Source of the DNA: Streptacidiphilus fuscans
GTDB lineage: Bacteria; Actinomycetota; Actinomycetes; Streptomycetales; Streptomycetaceae
Direction of reading: 5' to 3'
Length of the DNA stretch: 64,000 nucleotides
NCBI RefSeq assembly: GCF_015690355.1
Contig: NZ_JADPRT010000019.1
Span: forward strand, 124,001 to 188,000
Shown piece by piece: positions 41,819 through 50,478 of the stretch. A program made the position numbers and the translations under genes. Positions within the stretch are counted from its first letter, which is position 1. Every line of letters begins with the position of its first letter. The notes beneath the pieces were generated by a model. The model searched no databases. It was not told where the DNA came from and saw only the letters and a program-made list of their open reading frames with translations.

Positions 41819-42523
41819 CTACGCAGCCAGGACGTCCGCGTCCAGCAACCGGCGCCATTCCTGGACGCGGCCCGCGTCCAGCGGGCTGTCCCAGCCCGCG
41901 ACGCGGACCATCGTGCCGACGTGGAACCCGTCGATGCCGAGCGCGCGCAGGCGCGCGACGTGCTCGGTGCGGAGGCCGCCGCCGACGAGGATCCTCGGCG
42001 CGTAGCCGGGCTCACCCGCGCGGGTGACCTCCGCGCCGAGGACGTCCATGCCGGAGGACACGCCCTCGGCGGAACCCGCCGTGAGGACCGTGTCCAGGCC
42101 GGGCAGGCCGTCGATCGCGGCGCGGACCTCGTCGCGGGAGACGGCGTTGTCCAACGCGCGGTGAAAGGTCCAGCGGCAGCCGGGGATCGCGTCGAGGACG
42201 GTCCGCACCGCGGCGAGGTCGACCGCGCCCTCCGCGGTCAGGAAGCCGAGGACGAACTCCTCCGCGCCCTCCGCGCGCAGCGCCTGCGCCTTACCGCAGA
42301 GCGCGTCGAGGTCGCGGACGCGGAAACCCGCGCCGTCGCGGAGCATCACGCGAAGCGGGACGTGGACCGCCGCCCGGATGCGGGCGAACTCCGCGAGGTC
42401 GGGCGTCAGCCCGTCGGCCGCCATGTCCGAGGCCAGCTCCAGCCGGTCCGCGCCGCCCGCGGCCGCCGCGACGGCGTCCTCCGCGGTGGTGGCGATGACC
42501 TCGAAGATCGCCCGATCACTCAT
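41819..42523 (-). CDS. cutC: CutC-family protein
   Basis: A 234-residue TIM-barrel protein. Family blocks: FEVIATTAEDAVAAAAGGADRLEL, GLTPDLAEF, VPLRVMLRDGAGF (CutC usually M-I-R-P-R-G), FVLGFLTAEGAVDL, TFHRALD, and VLTAGSAEGV. CutC was first linked to copper homeostasis but that role is disputed; enzymatic activity on amines or lipids is also discussed. The catalytic function is thus open. The ATG at 42523 has GAGAGG upstream. The gene converges on the HelD-like gene. Confidence 0.9.
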   Translation of the reverse strand: MSDRAIFEVIATTAEDAVAAAAGGADRLELASDMAADGLTPDLAEFARIRAAVHVPLRVMLRDGAGFRVRDLDALCGKAQALRAEGAEEFVLGFLTAEGAVDLAAVRTVLDAIPGCRWTFHRALDNAVSRDEVRAAIDGLPGLDTVLTAGSAEGVSSGMDVLGAEVTRAGEPGYAPRILVGGGLRTEHVARLRALGIDGFHVGTMVRVAGWDSPLDAGRVQEWRRLLDADVLAA

Positions 42524-42732
42524 GTGCAGCCTCTCTGCTCCGCTCTCAACGCCCGACCGTCGCGAACGGCCGTGCGACCACCAGTGTGACCGCGCTGCGG
42601 CCACGGCCGAGCATGCCAACAGGTCTAGTCCAATACACCCTAGATCCTCGCGGGCACCCGACGCATCCCTCATACGGCCGCACCCCAGCCGGACCCCAGC
42701 GGAGCGGGGGCTGTCGGGACCACAATGGCTGT

Positions 42733-43539
42733 ATGCCAGAGCCGTCGTACCCCGACCCCCACCCCGCCGCCCGGCGCTCCGGTCCGCAGCCAGGGCCACG
42801 GGGCCAGGCCGCACAACCGGGCAGGCAGCCCGGCACGCCACCCGGCACACCGCCTCGCCCAACGCCGGGCCCGCAGCAGGGCGGCGCACACCCGGACCAG
42901 GCACTCGCCGAGGCGCTGCTGGCCCGCTGGACCGCGCTCTTCGCCGCCCCGGAGGCGGAGCCGTACGGCGAGCAGTTGCTGCGCCGCTGGTCGGAACCGC
43001 AGCGCAAGTACCACACGGTGCGGCACCTGGCCGCGACGCTCTCCGTGGTCGACCGGCTCGCCGGGCACGCCGACGACGCCGACCTGGTCCGCGTGGCCGC
43101 CTGGTTCCACGACGCGATCTACGCTCCGGACCGCACCGAGAACGAGGAGCGCAGCGCGCGCCTCGCCGAGCGCGTCCTGCCCGAACTGGGCGTCGCCGAC
43201 GAGGCCGTCGCCGAGGTCGCCCGCCTGGTACGGCTGACCGCCGAGCACGACCCGGCCCCCGGCGACCACAACGGCGAGGTCCTCTGCGACGCCGACCTCG
43301 CGGTGCTGGGCTCCCCGCCGCACATCTACGCGGGCTACACGGCCGCAGTGCGGGCGGAGTACGCCTTCGTGCCCGACGAGGACTTCCGCAAGGGCCGCGC
43401 TGAGGTGCTGGAACGGCTGCTGGCACTGCCCTCGCTCTACCGGACCCAGCCCGCCCGCTCCGCCTACGCCGAGCGCGCTGCCATGAACATGCGTACCGAG
43501 CTTGCACGTCTGCGCGATAGGGTGCCGCCCGTCACTTGA
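42733..43539 (+). CDS. Predicted HD-type metal-dependent protein
   Basis: A 268-residue protein. The first 55 residues are Pro/Gly/Gln-rich and likely disordered. The rest matches predicted metal-dependent HD-like phosphohydrolases: YHTVRHL, WFHDAIYAPDRTENEERSA (HD pair) and EVLCDADLAVLG. The activity is unknown. The ATG at 42733 follows a CACAAT hexamer by 6 nt and gives MPEPSYPDP; longer frames upstream are not plausible. A small membrane-protein gene follows 19 nt after the stop on the same strand. Confidence 0.83.
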   Translation: MPEPSYPDPHPAARRSGPQPGPRGQAAQPGRQPGTPPGTPPRPTPGPQQGGAHPDQALAEALLARWTALFAAPEAEPYGEQLLRRWSEPQRKYHTVRHLAATLSVVDRLAGHADDADLVRVAAWFHDAIYAPDRTENEERSARLAERVLPELGVADEAVAEVARLVRLTAEHDPAPGDHNGEVLCDADLAVLGSPPHIYAGYTAAVRAEYAFVPDEDFRKGRAEVLERLLALPSLYRTQPARSAYAERAAMNMRTELARLRDRVPPVT

Positions 43540-43558
43540 GTCGATCCGGGTGGGGCAC

Positions 43559-44020
43559 ATGGACATAGAGGCCGACTTCGCCTTCGCACGCGGCGAGCTG
43601 CGCAGCCGCTGGCTGCGGACCCGGGCCTGGATCAACGCCCTGTGGCTGCTCCTCGGCCTGGCCGGGCTGGTCATCGCGCTCGCCTCGCACCCGGCGTCCG
43701 TGTCCCACCTGGCGCTTCTCGCCATCTCGGTCATGCTGCTCTCGGTGCACGGCCAGATCGTCGGCCACAAGCTGCGCTCGCTGACGACCAGCAACGAGAT
43801 GTCGCTGCGCTTCACCGACGCCGGGCTGAGCTGGCGCAACCAGTTCGTCTCGCACCAGATCCGCTGGCCGGCGGTGCGCCGGGTCCGGCGCACGGGCGGC
43901 TGGCTGGTCTTCGAGGGCACCCGCAGCGTCGGCGACGTCGCCTTCCCGGCGCGCGCGCTGAGCGAGGTCCAGATCGAGGAGCTGATCCAGTGGCTGACGG
44001 CCCAGAAGCTGATGCGCTGA
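43559..44020 (+). CDS. Small membrane protein, YcxB-like
   Basis: A 153-residue protein with two membrane helices (about 24-43 and 48-65) and a soluble C-terminal domain. The soluble part reads SLRFTDAGLSWRNQFVSHQI, WPAVRRVRRTGGWLVFEG, then FPARAL, a pattern of YcxB-like C-terminal domains. Function unknown. The ATG at 43559 follows a GGTGGGG site. It shares the plus strand with the HD gene and converges on the DUF4031 gene. Confidence 0.78.
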   Translation: MDIEADFAFARGELRSRWLRTRAWINALWLLLGLAGLVIALASHPASVSHLALLAISVMLLSVHGQIVGHKLRSLTTSNEMSLRFTDAGLSWRNQFVSHQIRWPAVRRVRRTGGWLVFEGTRSVGDVAFPARALSEVQIEELIQWLTAQKLMR

Positions 44021-44054
44021 CCCCCCTGACCCCCTGACCCCCTGACGCGCGGTC

Positions 44055-44324
44055 TCAGGGTCGCGGCGCGCGGCGCTTCGGTCGGCGCAGGCCCGCGTGG
44101 GCGAGGCGGGCGACGATCTCCCGGCTGCGCACCGGCTCGGCGCCGAGGCCGAGGGCGGCCTCGTAGAGCCGCTCCGGCACGTCGTAGTGGTCCCCGTCGA
44201 AACCGCGCTCCGGCACGCCGAGCAGGCGGGCGAAGGCGTGCAGCTCGTCGAAGGACCGGTCCGAGACCAGGTGCGACCAGAACCGCCCATGGCCCGGCCA
44301 GGTCGGGGGGTCGATCAGGATCAC
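44055..44324 (-). CDS. DUF4031 protein
   Basis: An 89-residue basic protein. The I-L-I-D-P-P-T-W-P-G-H-G-R-F-W-S-H-L-V-S start, DELHAFARLLGVPERGFDGD and D-H-Y-D-V-P-E-R are the DUF4031 signature. The GTG start overlaps the stop of the preceding gene (GTGA), so the two are translated together. Function unknown, though the conserved His/Asp residues suggest a metal or nucleotide site. Confidence 0.88.
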   Translation of the reverse strand: MILIDPPTWPGHGRFWSHLVSDRSFDELHAFARLLGVPERGFDGDHYDVPERLYEAALGLGAEPVRSREIVARLAHAGLRRPKRRAPRP

Positions 44325-44677
44325 GGAGTCAGCTCCCCGACGGCCGCGACCACCACGCCCTGCTCACCGCAGACCCAGTGCGGGTCGGGACCGAGCTCGG
44401 GCTCGACGGAGAGCGCGTGCGGATCCCCCTCGGCCGAGCACACCTGGCAGAGGGGCCAACGCCCCCACCCCTCCAACAGCCCGTCCTGCACGTCCTGGGC
44501 GACCAGGCCCAGTACGTAGTCCACCCCGTCCGGCCACTGCTCCACCCACCACCGCCGCTGCGCGATCGCGTCCTCCAACACCGACACGACGGCGGCGTCG
44601 GCGACGTCCCGCGCGCTCAGATCCCGCAGCAGGGCGCCGCGGGCGGCGTGCAGGGAAGCTTCCAGGGCGTTCTCCAT
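44321..44677 (-). CDS. Conserved hypothetical protein upstream of DUF4031
   Basis: A 118-residue acidic protein. The N-terminal half is helical (LHAARGALLRDLSARDVADA); the C-terminal half has C-Q-V-C and later H-W-V-C-G, a possible zinc-binding set. The W-W-V-E-Q-W-P-D-G and G-L-V-A-Q-D-V-Q-D blocks look like a conserved fold, but I do not recognise a family. The ATG at 44677 lies about 30 nt from a strong palindrome. It overlaps the DUF4031 gene by 4 nt. Confidence 0.75.
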   Translation of the reverse strand: MENALEASLHAARGALLRDLSARDVADAAVVSVLEDAIAQRRWWVEQWPDGVDYVLGLVAQDVQDGLLEGWGRWPLCQVCSAEGDPHALSVEPELGPDPHWVCGEQGVVVAAVGELTP

Positions 44678-44704
44678 CACTCCAGTGTCTCCTTTTCTCC
44701 CAAC

Positions 44705-44747
44705 GGGACGTTGCACTCCCCAGGGGTGCGGGGAAGTGCAACGTCCC
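44705..44747. repeat. Short palindromic repeat, minimal relative of the dispersed hairpin repeat
   Basis: GGGACGTTGCACT at 44705-44717 and AGTGCAACGTCCC at 44735-44747 are perfect complements. The inner CCCC/GGGG runs extend the stem with one bulge, and CAGGGGTGCGGGG lies inside. It keeps the outer TTGCAC/GTGCAA arms of the larger family but lacks the core. Confidence 0.75.
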
Positions 44748-44779
44748 GGTCCGCAAAATACGTCCCGTCGGCAAAAGCC

Positions 44780-44818
44780 GGAAGGCGACCCACCCCGGTG
44801 AGGGGTGAGCCGCCTTCC
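44780..44818 (-). terminator. Terminator after groEL
   Basis: GGAAGGCG (44780-44787) pairs with CGCCTTCC (44811-44818), and CACCCC with GGGGTG inside. It lies 31 nt past the groEL stop. Confidence 0.85.
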
Positions 44819-44848
44819 GTGGGGCTCAGAACATCCGATCCGTCAGGA

Positions 44849-46471
<1,623 letters not shown>

Positions 46472-46588
46472 GGAAGCGGTCCTCCTGGACAGACTGGCTG
46501 CTTCGGACCGCGCCTGCGCCCGCGACGGACGGCTCCGGCCTTCGGCGGTTCCGTCCCGCCTCGCCCGGGGCCTCACCGACCCGGCCCG

Positions 46589-46651
46589 TTGTCACTCTCT
46601 ACCTCAGAGTGCTAACGCCAATGATTAGCACTCGACCCCTGGGAGTGCAAG
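46589..46651 (-). promoter_or_regulatory. Two tandem CIRCE (HrcA) operators upstream of groEL
   Basis: Four 9-nt half-sites separated by exactly 9 nt: TTGTCACTC (46589), GAGTGCTAA (46607), TTAGCACTC (46625), GAGTGCAAG (46643). Half-sites 1+2 and 3+4 each match the CIRCE layout TTAGCACTC-N9-GAGTGCTAA with two mismatches. Repression by HrcA is the expected function. Confidence 0.85.
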
Positions 46652-46727
46652 CGCCCCGAAGGGGCACGAACAAGGGTGGCGGCGGGCGACGGGAGGGGCA
46701 AGCAGGTGGGGGAAGCTCGGAGCACAT

Positions 46728-46766
46728 CGAAGGGCCCCTGTCCCAGGACGGGACAGGGGCCCTTCG
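46728..46766 (-). terminator. Terminator after the cold-shock gene
   Basis: A perfect 17-bp stem (46728-46744 with 46750-46766) with a 5-nt AGGAC loop. It is about 90 nt downstream of the cold-shock stop and insulates groEL's regulatory region. Confidence 0.9.
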
Positions 46767-46856
46767 GAAGACCTGCGTGGATGCATCGTTTCGCTTGGAA
46801 CGAGCTCTGCGGGTCCTGATCAGTCAGCGATCGCTACTCATGTCAGCAGGTGGTGG

Positions 46857-47060
46857 TCAGACGATAGCCTTGACCATGTCGGCCTGCGGGCCCTTCTGGC
46901 CCTGCGAGATCTCGAACTCCACCCGCTGGCCCTCTTCGAGCGACCGGTACCCGTCCATCTGGATCGCGCTGTAGTGGACGAACACGTCCGCACCACCGTC
47001 GACCGCGATGAAGCCGTATCCCTTCTCCGCGTTGAACCACTTGACGGTGCCCTGAGCCAT
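46857..47060 (-). CDS. Major cold-shock protein
   Basis: A 67-residue minimal cold-shock domain: GTVKWFNAEKGYGFIAVDGG (RNP1) and DVFVHYSAI (RNP2), then EGQRVEFEISQGQKGPQA. It binds single-stranded RNA/DNA as a chaperone. It closely resembles the CspA-like protein of streptomycetes. GGGGAG lies 8 nt before the ATG. The 5' region (47061-47300) contains AT-richer DNA and may form a long, cold-responsive leader; no clear promoter was assigned. Confidence 0.96.
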   Translation of the reverse strand: MAQGTVKWFNAEKGYGFIAVDGGADVFVHYSAIQMDGYRSLEEGQRVEFEISQGQKGPQADMVKAIV

Positions 47061-47446
47061 TCCGAACTCCCCTATTACTGGCCCTTTCACGGTCCGCACA
47101 CCGCGAACCGGGCCGGTCCGGGACGCTGCGGGCTGCAGGCGCCGGGCTCGACCGACGCTGAATGTATCCACTCCGATGCCCTGAGCAACAGAGCATTCGA
47201 CGGAGAATTCTCGGGGCTAGTTAAGAGACATAACGCGCAATGTTCGGCAAAGGGGAGCAATTCGGGCCGGACATATCGGACGCTCCCGACATAACGTCGG
47301 ACGATAAAGAATCGGTCAACCGTCTCGTAGGACGGGACAAGCGCGGGACAGGAGCACTCTACTCCTCTTAAACCGCTGGAAATGACAGAGCCGGAGCCAC
47401 CCCGGCTCGGGGTGCTCCGACTCGTCGGTACCTCTCGGGGTTTCCC
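47061..47446. other. Gap between the cold-shock gene and the moaD-like gene
   Basis: No gene is supported. The first 240 nt are the upstream/leader region of the cold-shock gene, with an unusually AT-rich stretch about 47180-47320. The last part holds the terminator of the thrC-sulfur-carrier operon at 47392-47419. Confidence 0.6.
47392..47419 (-). terminator. Terminator after the thrC-sulfur carrier operon
   Basis: CGGAGC-C-ACCCC (47392-47403) pairs with GGGGTGCTCCG (47409-47419) with one bulge around a 5-nt loop. It is 28 nt past the sulfur-carrier stop. Confidence 0.8.
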
Positions 47447-47725
47447 TCAGCAGCCGCCGGCGACCGCCGGGATGATCGAGACGCCCGCGCCGTCCGGCGT
47501 GGCGGTCTCCAGGCCCTCGGCGAAGCGCACGTCGTCCTCGTTGACGTAGACGTTGACGAAACGGCGCAGCTTGCCGCTGTCGTCCAGGAGGCGGGCGGAG
47601 ATGCCCGTGTGGTTGGCCTCCAGGTCCTTGATCACCTCGGCCAGGGTGGTGCCCTCGACCGTCACCTCGGCCTTGCCGTCGGTGTAGGTGCGCAGGATGG
47701 TGGGGATGCGGACGGTGACGCTCAT
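47447..47725 (-). CDS. MoaD/ThiS-type sulfur carrier (CysO-like)
   Basis: A 92-residue ubiquitin-fold protein. The C-terminus is SIIPAVAGGC: the Gly-Gly that carries the thiocarboxylate in CysO/MoaD/ThiS, followed by one extra Cys. A protease (JAMM/Mec type) would be needed to expose the Gly-Gly before activation; none is in the window. Co-translation with thrC (4-nt ATGA overlap) and control by a SAM riboswitch link it to sulfur amino-acid metabolism. It could feed cysteine or methionine/homocysteine synthesis (inference). Confidence 0.88.
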   Translation of the reverse strand: MSVTVRIPTILRTYTDGKAEVTVEGTTLAEVIKDLEANHTGISARLLDDSGKLRRFVNVYVNEDDVRFAEGLETATPDGAGVSIIPAVAGGC

Positions 47726-48996
47726 GCGAGGCCTGCCTCTCGGAACGAGTCAAGGGTGGGGCGGATGACGGCGGTCGGGCGCGCGGCGTCCGCCACGGCC
47801 TCCAGGGTCTTCAGGCCGTCGCCGGTGTTCAGCACGACGGTCTCGGCGGCGGGGTCCAGCAGGCCGTTCTCGATCAGCTTGCGCAGCACGCCGACGGTGA
47901 CGCCACCCGCCGTCTCGGCGAAGATGCCCTCGGTGCGGGCCAGCAGCCGGATCGCGTCGACGACCTGCTCGTCGGTCACGTCCTCGACCGCCCCGCCGGT
48001 GCGGCGGACGATGTCGAGCACGTAGATGCCGTCGGCCGGATTGCCGATCGCCAGGGACTTGGCGATGGTGTCCGGCTTCTGCGGGCGGACCACGTCGTGT
48101 CCGGCCTTGAAGGCGGTGGAGACCGGGGAGCAGCCCTGGGCCTGGGCGCCGAAGATCTTGTAGGGCTTGTCCTCGACCAGGCCGAGGGCGATCAGCTCCT
48201 TGAGACCCTTGTCGATCTTCGTCAGCTGCGAGCCGGACGCGATCGGGATGACCAGCTGGTCCGGAAGCCGCCAGCCGAGCTGCTCGCAGATCTCGTAGGC
48301 CAGCGTCTTGGAACCCTCGCCGTAGTAGGGGCGCAGGTTGACGTTGACGAAGCCCCAGCCCTCGCCGATCGGGTCGCCGATCAGCTCGGAGCAGAAGCGG
48401 TTCACGTCGTCGTAGTTGCCGTCGATGCCGACGACGTCGCCGCCGTAGATCGCGGCCATGACGACCTTGCCGGCCTCCAGGTCGTGCGGGATGAAGACGC
48501 AGGCGCGCAGACCGGTGCGGGCGGCGGCGGCCGTCACGGCGCCGGCCAGGTTGCCGGTGGAGGAGCAGGAGAGCGTGGTGAAGCCGAAGGTGCGGGCCGC
48601 CTCGACGGCGATGGCCACGACCCGGTCCTTGAAGGAGTGGGTCGGGTTGCCGGAGTCGTCCTTGACGTAGAGCGAGCCGGTGACGCCCAGCTCACGGGCC
48701 AGGTTGTTCGCCTTGACCAGCTTGGTCAGGCCGGGGTTCAGGCTCGGGCGCTCCGCGACGTCCGGGGAGACCGGCAGCAGCGGGGCGTAGCGCCAGATGT
48801 TGTTCGGGCCGTTCTCGATCTGCTTGCGCAGGCCCTCCGGGTCCCCGGCGGGGAGCTCGTAGGCGACTTCCAGCGGGCCGAAACACTCGGCGCAGGCGAA
48901 GTCGGGGGCGAGGGGGCTGCGGGCTCCGCACTCGCGACAGGAAAGGGCGACGGCGGGGCCGAAGGCGTCGGCGGGGATACTGCTGGAAAGGGCCAT
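47722..48996 (-). CDS. thrC: Threonine synthase
   Basis: A 424-residue PLP enzyme converting O-phosphohomoserine to threonine. The N-terminus has a zinc-ribbon-like set of cysteines (C20, C23, C35, C38), then the PLP lysine in NPTHSFKDR (K123), the CSSTGNLAGAVTAAAARTG loop and IPIASGSQLTKI. This long form with the N-terminal ribbon is common in actinobacteria. The ATG at 48996 gives M-A-L-S-S-S-I-P; a longer frame would run into the riboswitch. The SAM riboswitch in the leader likely lowers expression when SAM is plentiful, which would shift phosphohomoserine away from threonine. Confidence 0.95.
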   Translation of the reverse strand: MALSSSIPADAFGPAVALSCRECGARSPLAPDFACAECFGPLEVAYELPAGDPEGLRKQIENGPNNIWRYAPLLPVSPDVAERPSLNPGLTKLVKANNLARELGVTGSLYVKDDSGNPTHSFKDRVVAIAVEAARTFGFTTLSCSSTGNLAGAVTAAAARTGLRACVFIPHDLEAGKVVMAAIYGGDVVGIDGNYDDVNRFCSELIGDPIGEGWGFVNVNLRPYYGEGSKTLAYEICEQLGWRLPDQLVIPIASGSQLTKIDKGLKELIALGLVEDKPYKIFGAQAQGCSPVSTAFKAGHDVVRPQKPDTIAKSLAIGNPADGIYVLDIVRRTGGAVEDVTDEQVVDAIRLLARTEGIFAETAGGVTVGVLRKLIENGLLDPAAETVVLNTGDGLKTLEAVADAARPTAVIRPTLDSFREAGLA

Positions 48997-49017
48997 GATG
49001 GCGAGATCCTCTTCTCT

Positions 49018-49166
49018 CCTCATCTTCCCCGGGGCGCGTCTCGCCACGGGCCGGAATTGGCACCTTCCCGACCGGGGGCCGCAGCGCGTGTGGGCTGCGG
49101 GCAACCTGGTAGGGGGGTTGCCGGGACTTCAACGGGCCGTTCCCTCAGTCCCTCTGGATGAGCGCT
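49018..49166 (-). ncRNA. SAM-I riboswitch (S-box) upstream of thrC
   Basis: Read on the minus strand: P1 5' strand CTCATCC near 49166-49158, S-box cores GAGGGAACGGCCC and GAAGTCCCGGCAACC, a variable hairpin, GGTGCCAATTCC, and the P1 3' strand GATGAGG at 49024-49018. These are the conserved blocks of the SAM-I aptamer in the correct order. It ends 22 nt before the thrC ATG, so control is probably translational or by overlap with the ribosome site. Confidence 0.92.
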
Positions 49167-49440
49167 ATGGCGTCGCGCGTCCGAGCGCGGCGCATTTGTC
49201 CGGAGGCGGACCCCAATGTGCGGTCGGCACGCCTCGTCCTCAAGACTGTAACCGAAGGCCCACCGAGCGCTCACTGCCGTCCGAGACGCGAGACGGCGGA
49301 GGCGTCGCCCGGCCCCGGCCGCCCTGGCCCGGGGACTGGGGCACTCTGGACGGGCAGACGGGCCGGATGCGCCGGGCGTCCGCCCGTCGGACGGGCCTCC
49401 CACCGGACGGGCCGCCGAGGAGTTCAGGAGAGGGAGTCAG

Positions 49441-50463
49441 GTGCTGGACCAGGTCGAGGAATGGCTGCGCCGCCGTTCGTGGAGCGCGGCCGACCGGCCC
49501 CTGCCCGACCTGCTGGCCGCCAAGCGGCACAGCGGGGCGACGGTCAGCGTGGTGCTGCCCGCGCTCGACGAGGAGGAGACCGTCGGCGAGATCGTCACCG
49601 CGATCCGCCGGGACCTGGTCGAGGCCGTACCGCTGGTCGACGAGCTGGTCGTGGTGGACTCCGGATCGGTCGACCGCACCGCGCACGAGGCCGCCGCCGC
49701 TGGGGCGCGGGTGATCCACCGCGACGACATCCTGCCCCGGCTGCCCGCAGGGCCGGGCAAGGGCGAGGTGCTCTGGCGGTCACTGCTGGTCACCGAGGGC
49801 GACATCGTCTGCTTCGTCGACTCCGACCTGCGCGCCTTCGACTCCACCTTCGTCTCCGGGATCGTCGGCCCGCTGCTGACCGATCCGGATGTCGCACTGG
49901 TCAAGGCGATGTACGACCGGCCCTTCGACACCGAGACCGGCTCCATACCCGCGGGCGGCGGCCGGGTCACCGAGCTCGTCGCCCGTCCGCTGCTCAACCT
50001 GCACTGGCCGCTGCTGGCCGGCTTCGTCCAGCCGCTCGGCGGCGAGTACGCGGCCCGCCGCTCGCTGCTTGAGCAGCTCCCCTTCCCGACCGGCTACGGC
50101 GTCGAACTGGGCCTGCTGGTCGACGCGTTGGAGCTGGTCGGCCTGGACGCGCTGGCCCAGGTCGACGTGGGCGTGCGGCACCACCGGCACCAGGACGCGC
50201 AGGCCCTCGGCCGGATGGCGGCGACCATCTACCGCACGGCGCTGGACCGGCTCAAGGCGCCGGAGGAGCTGGTCGCGACAGCTGAACCGTCGGGCACGCC
50301 GCAGCTGGTCCAGTTCACCCGGACGCCGGACGGGTTCACGCCGAGCAGCACCGAGGTGACGCTGGTGGAAAGGCCCCCGGTCGCGAGCGTGCCGGAGTAC
50401 CGCGAGCGCGCCGCGGCGGGGCTCCCGCCGGGCCGGTCGAAGGTTTGCCCGCATCCCTCCTAG
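49441..50463 (+). CDS. gpgS: Glucosyl-3-phosphoglycerate synthase
   Basis: A 340-residue GT-A fold glycosyltransferase (GT81 type). VSVVLPALDEEETVGEIV is the nucleotide-binding start, then VVVDSGSVDRT, the metal/DXD-like FVDSDLRAF, and Q-P-L-G-G-E-Y-A-A-R-R (3-phosphoglycerate region). The product, glucosyl-3-phosphoglycerate, leads to glucosylglycerate, a compatible solute and precursor in actinobacteria. It is followed 15 nt later by otsA, so osmolyte genes are grouped. The GTG start has a GGAGAGGG site 5-10 nt upstream. Confidence 0.9.
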   Translation: MLDQVEEWLRRRSWSAADRPLPDLLAAKRHSGATVSVVLPALDEEETVGEIVTAIRRDLVEAVPLVDELVVVDSGSVDRTAHEAAAAGARVIHRDDILPRLPAGPGKGEVLWRSLLVTEGDIVCFVDSDLRAFDSTFVSGIVGPLLTDPDVALVKAMYDRPFDTETGSIPAGGGRVTELVARPLLNLHWPLLAGFVQPLGGEYAARRSLLEQLPFPTGYGVELGLLVDALELVGLDALAQVDVGVRHHRHQDAQALGRMAATIYRTALDRLKAPEELVATAEPSGTPQLVQFTRTPDGFTPSSTEVTLVERPPVASVPEYRERAAAGLPPGRSKVCPHPS

Positions 50464-50478
50464 GCAAGGGTCACTGAC

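Noticed and set aside
46607..46633. A single CIRCE with inverted half-site order
   Set aside because: The flanking half-sites at the same 9-nt spacing show two regular CIRCE elements, so the everted pair is only their junction.
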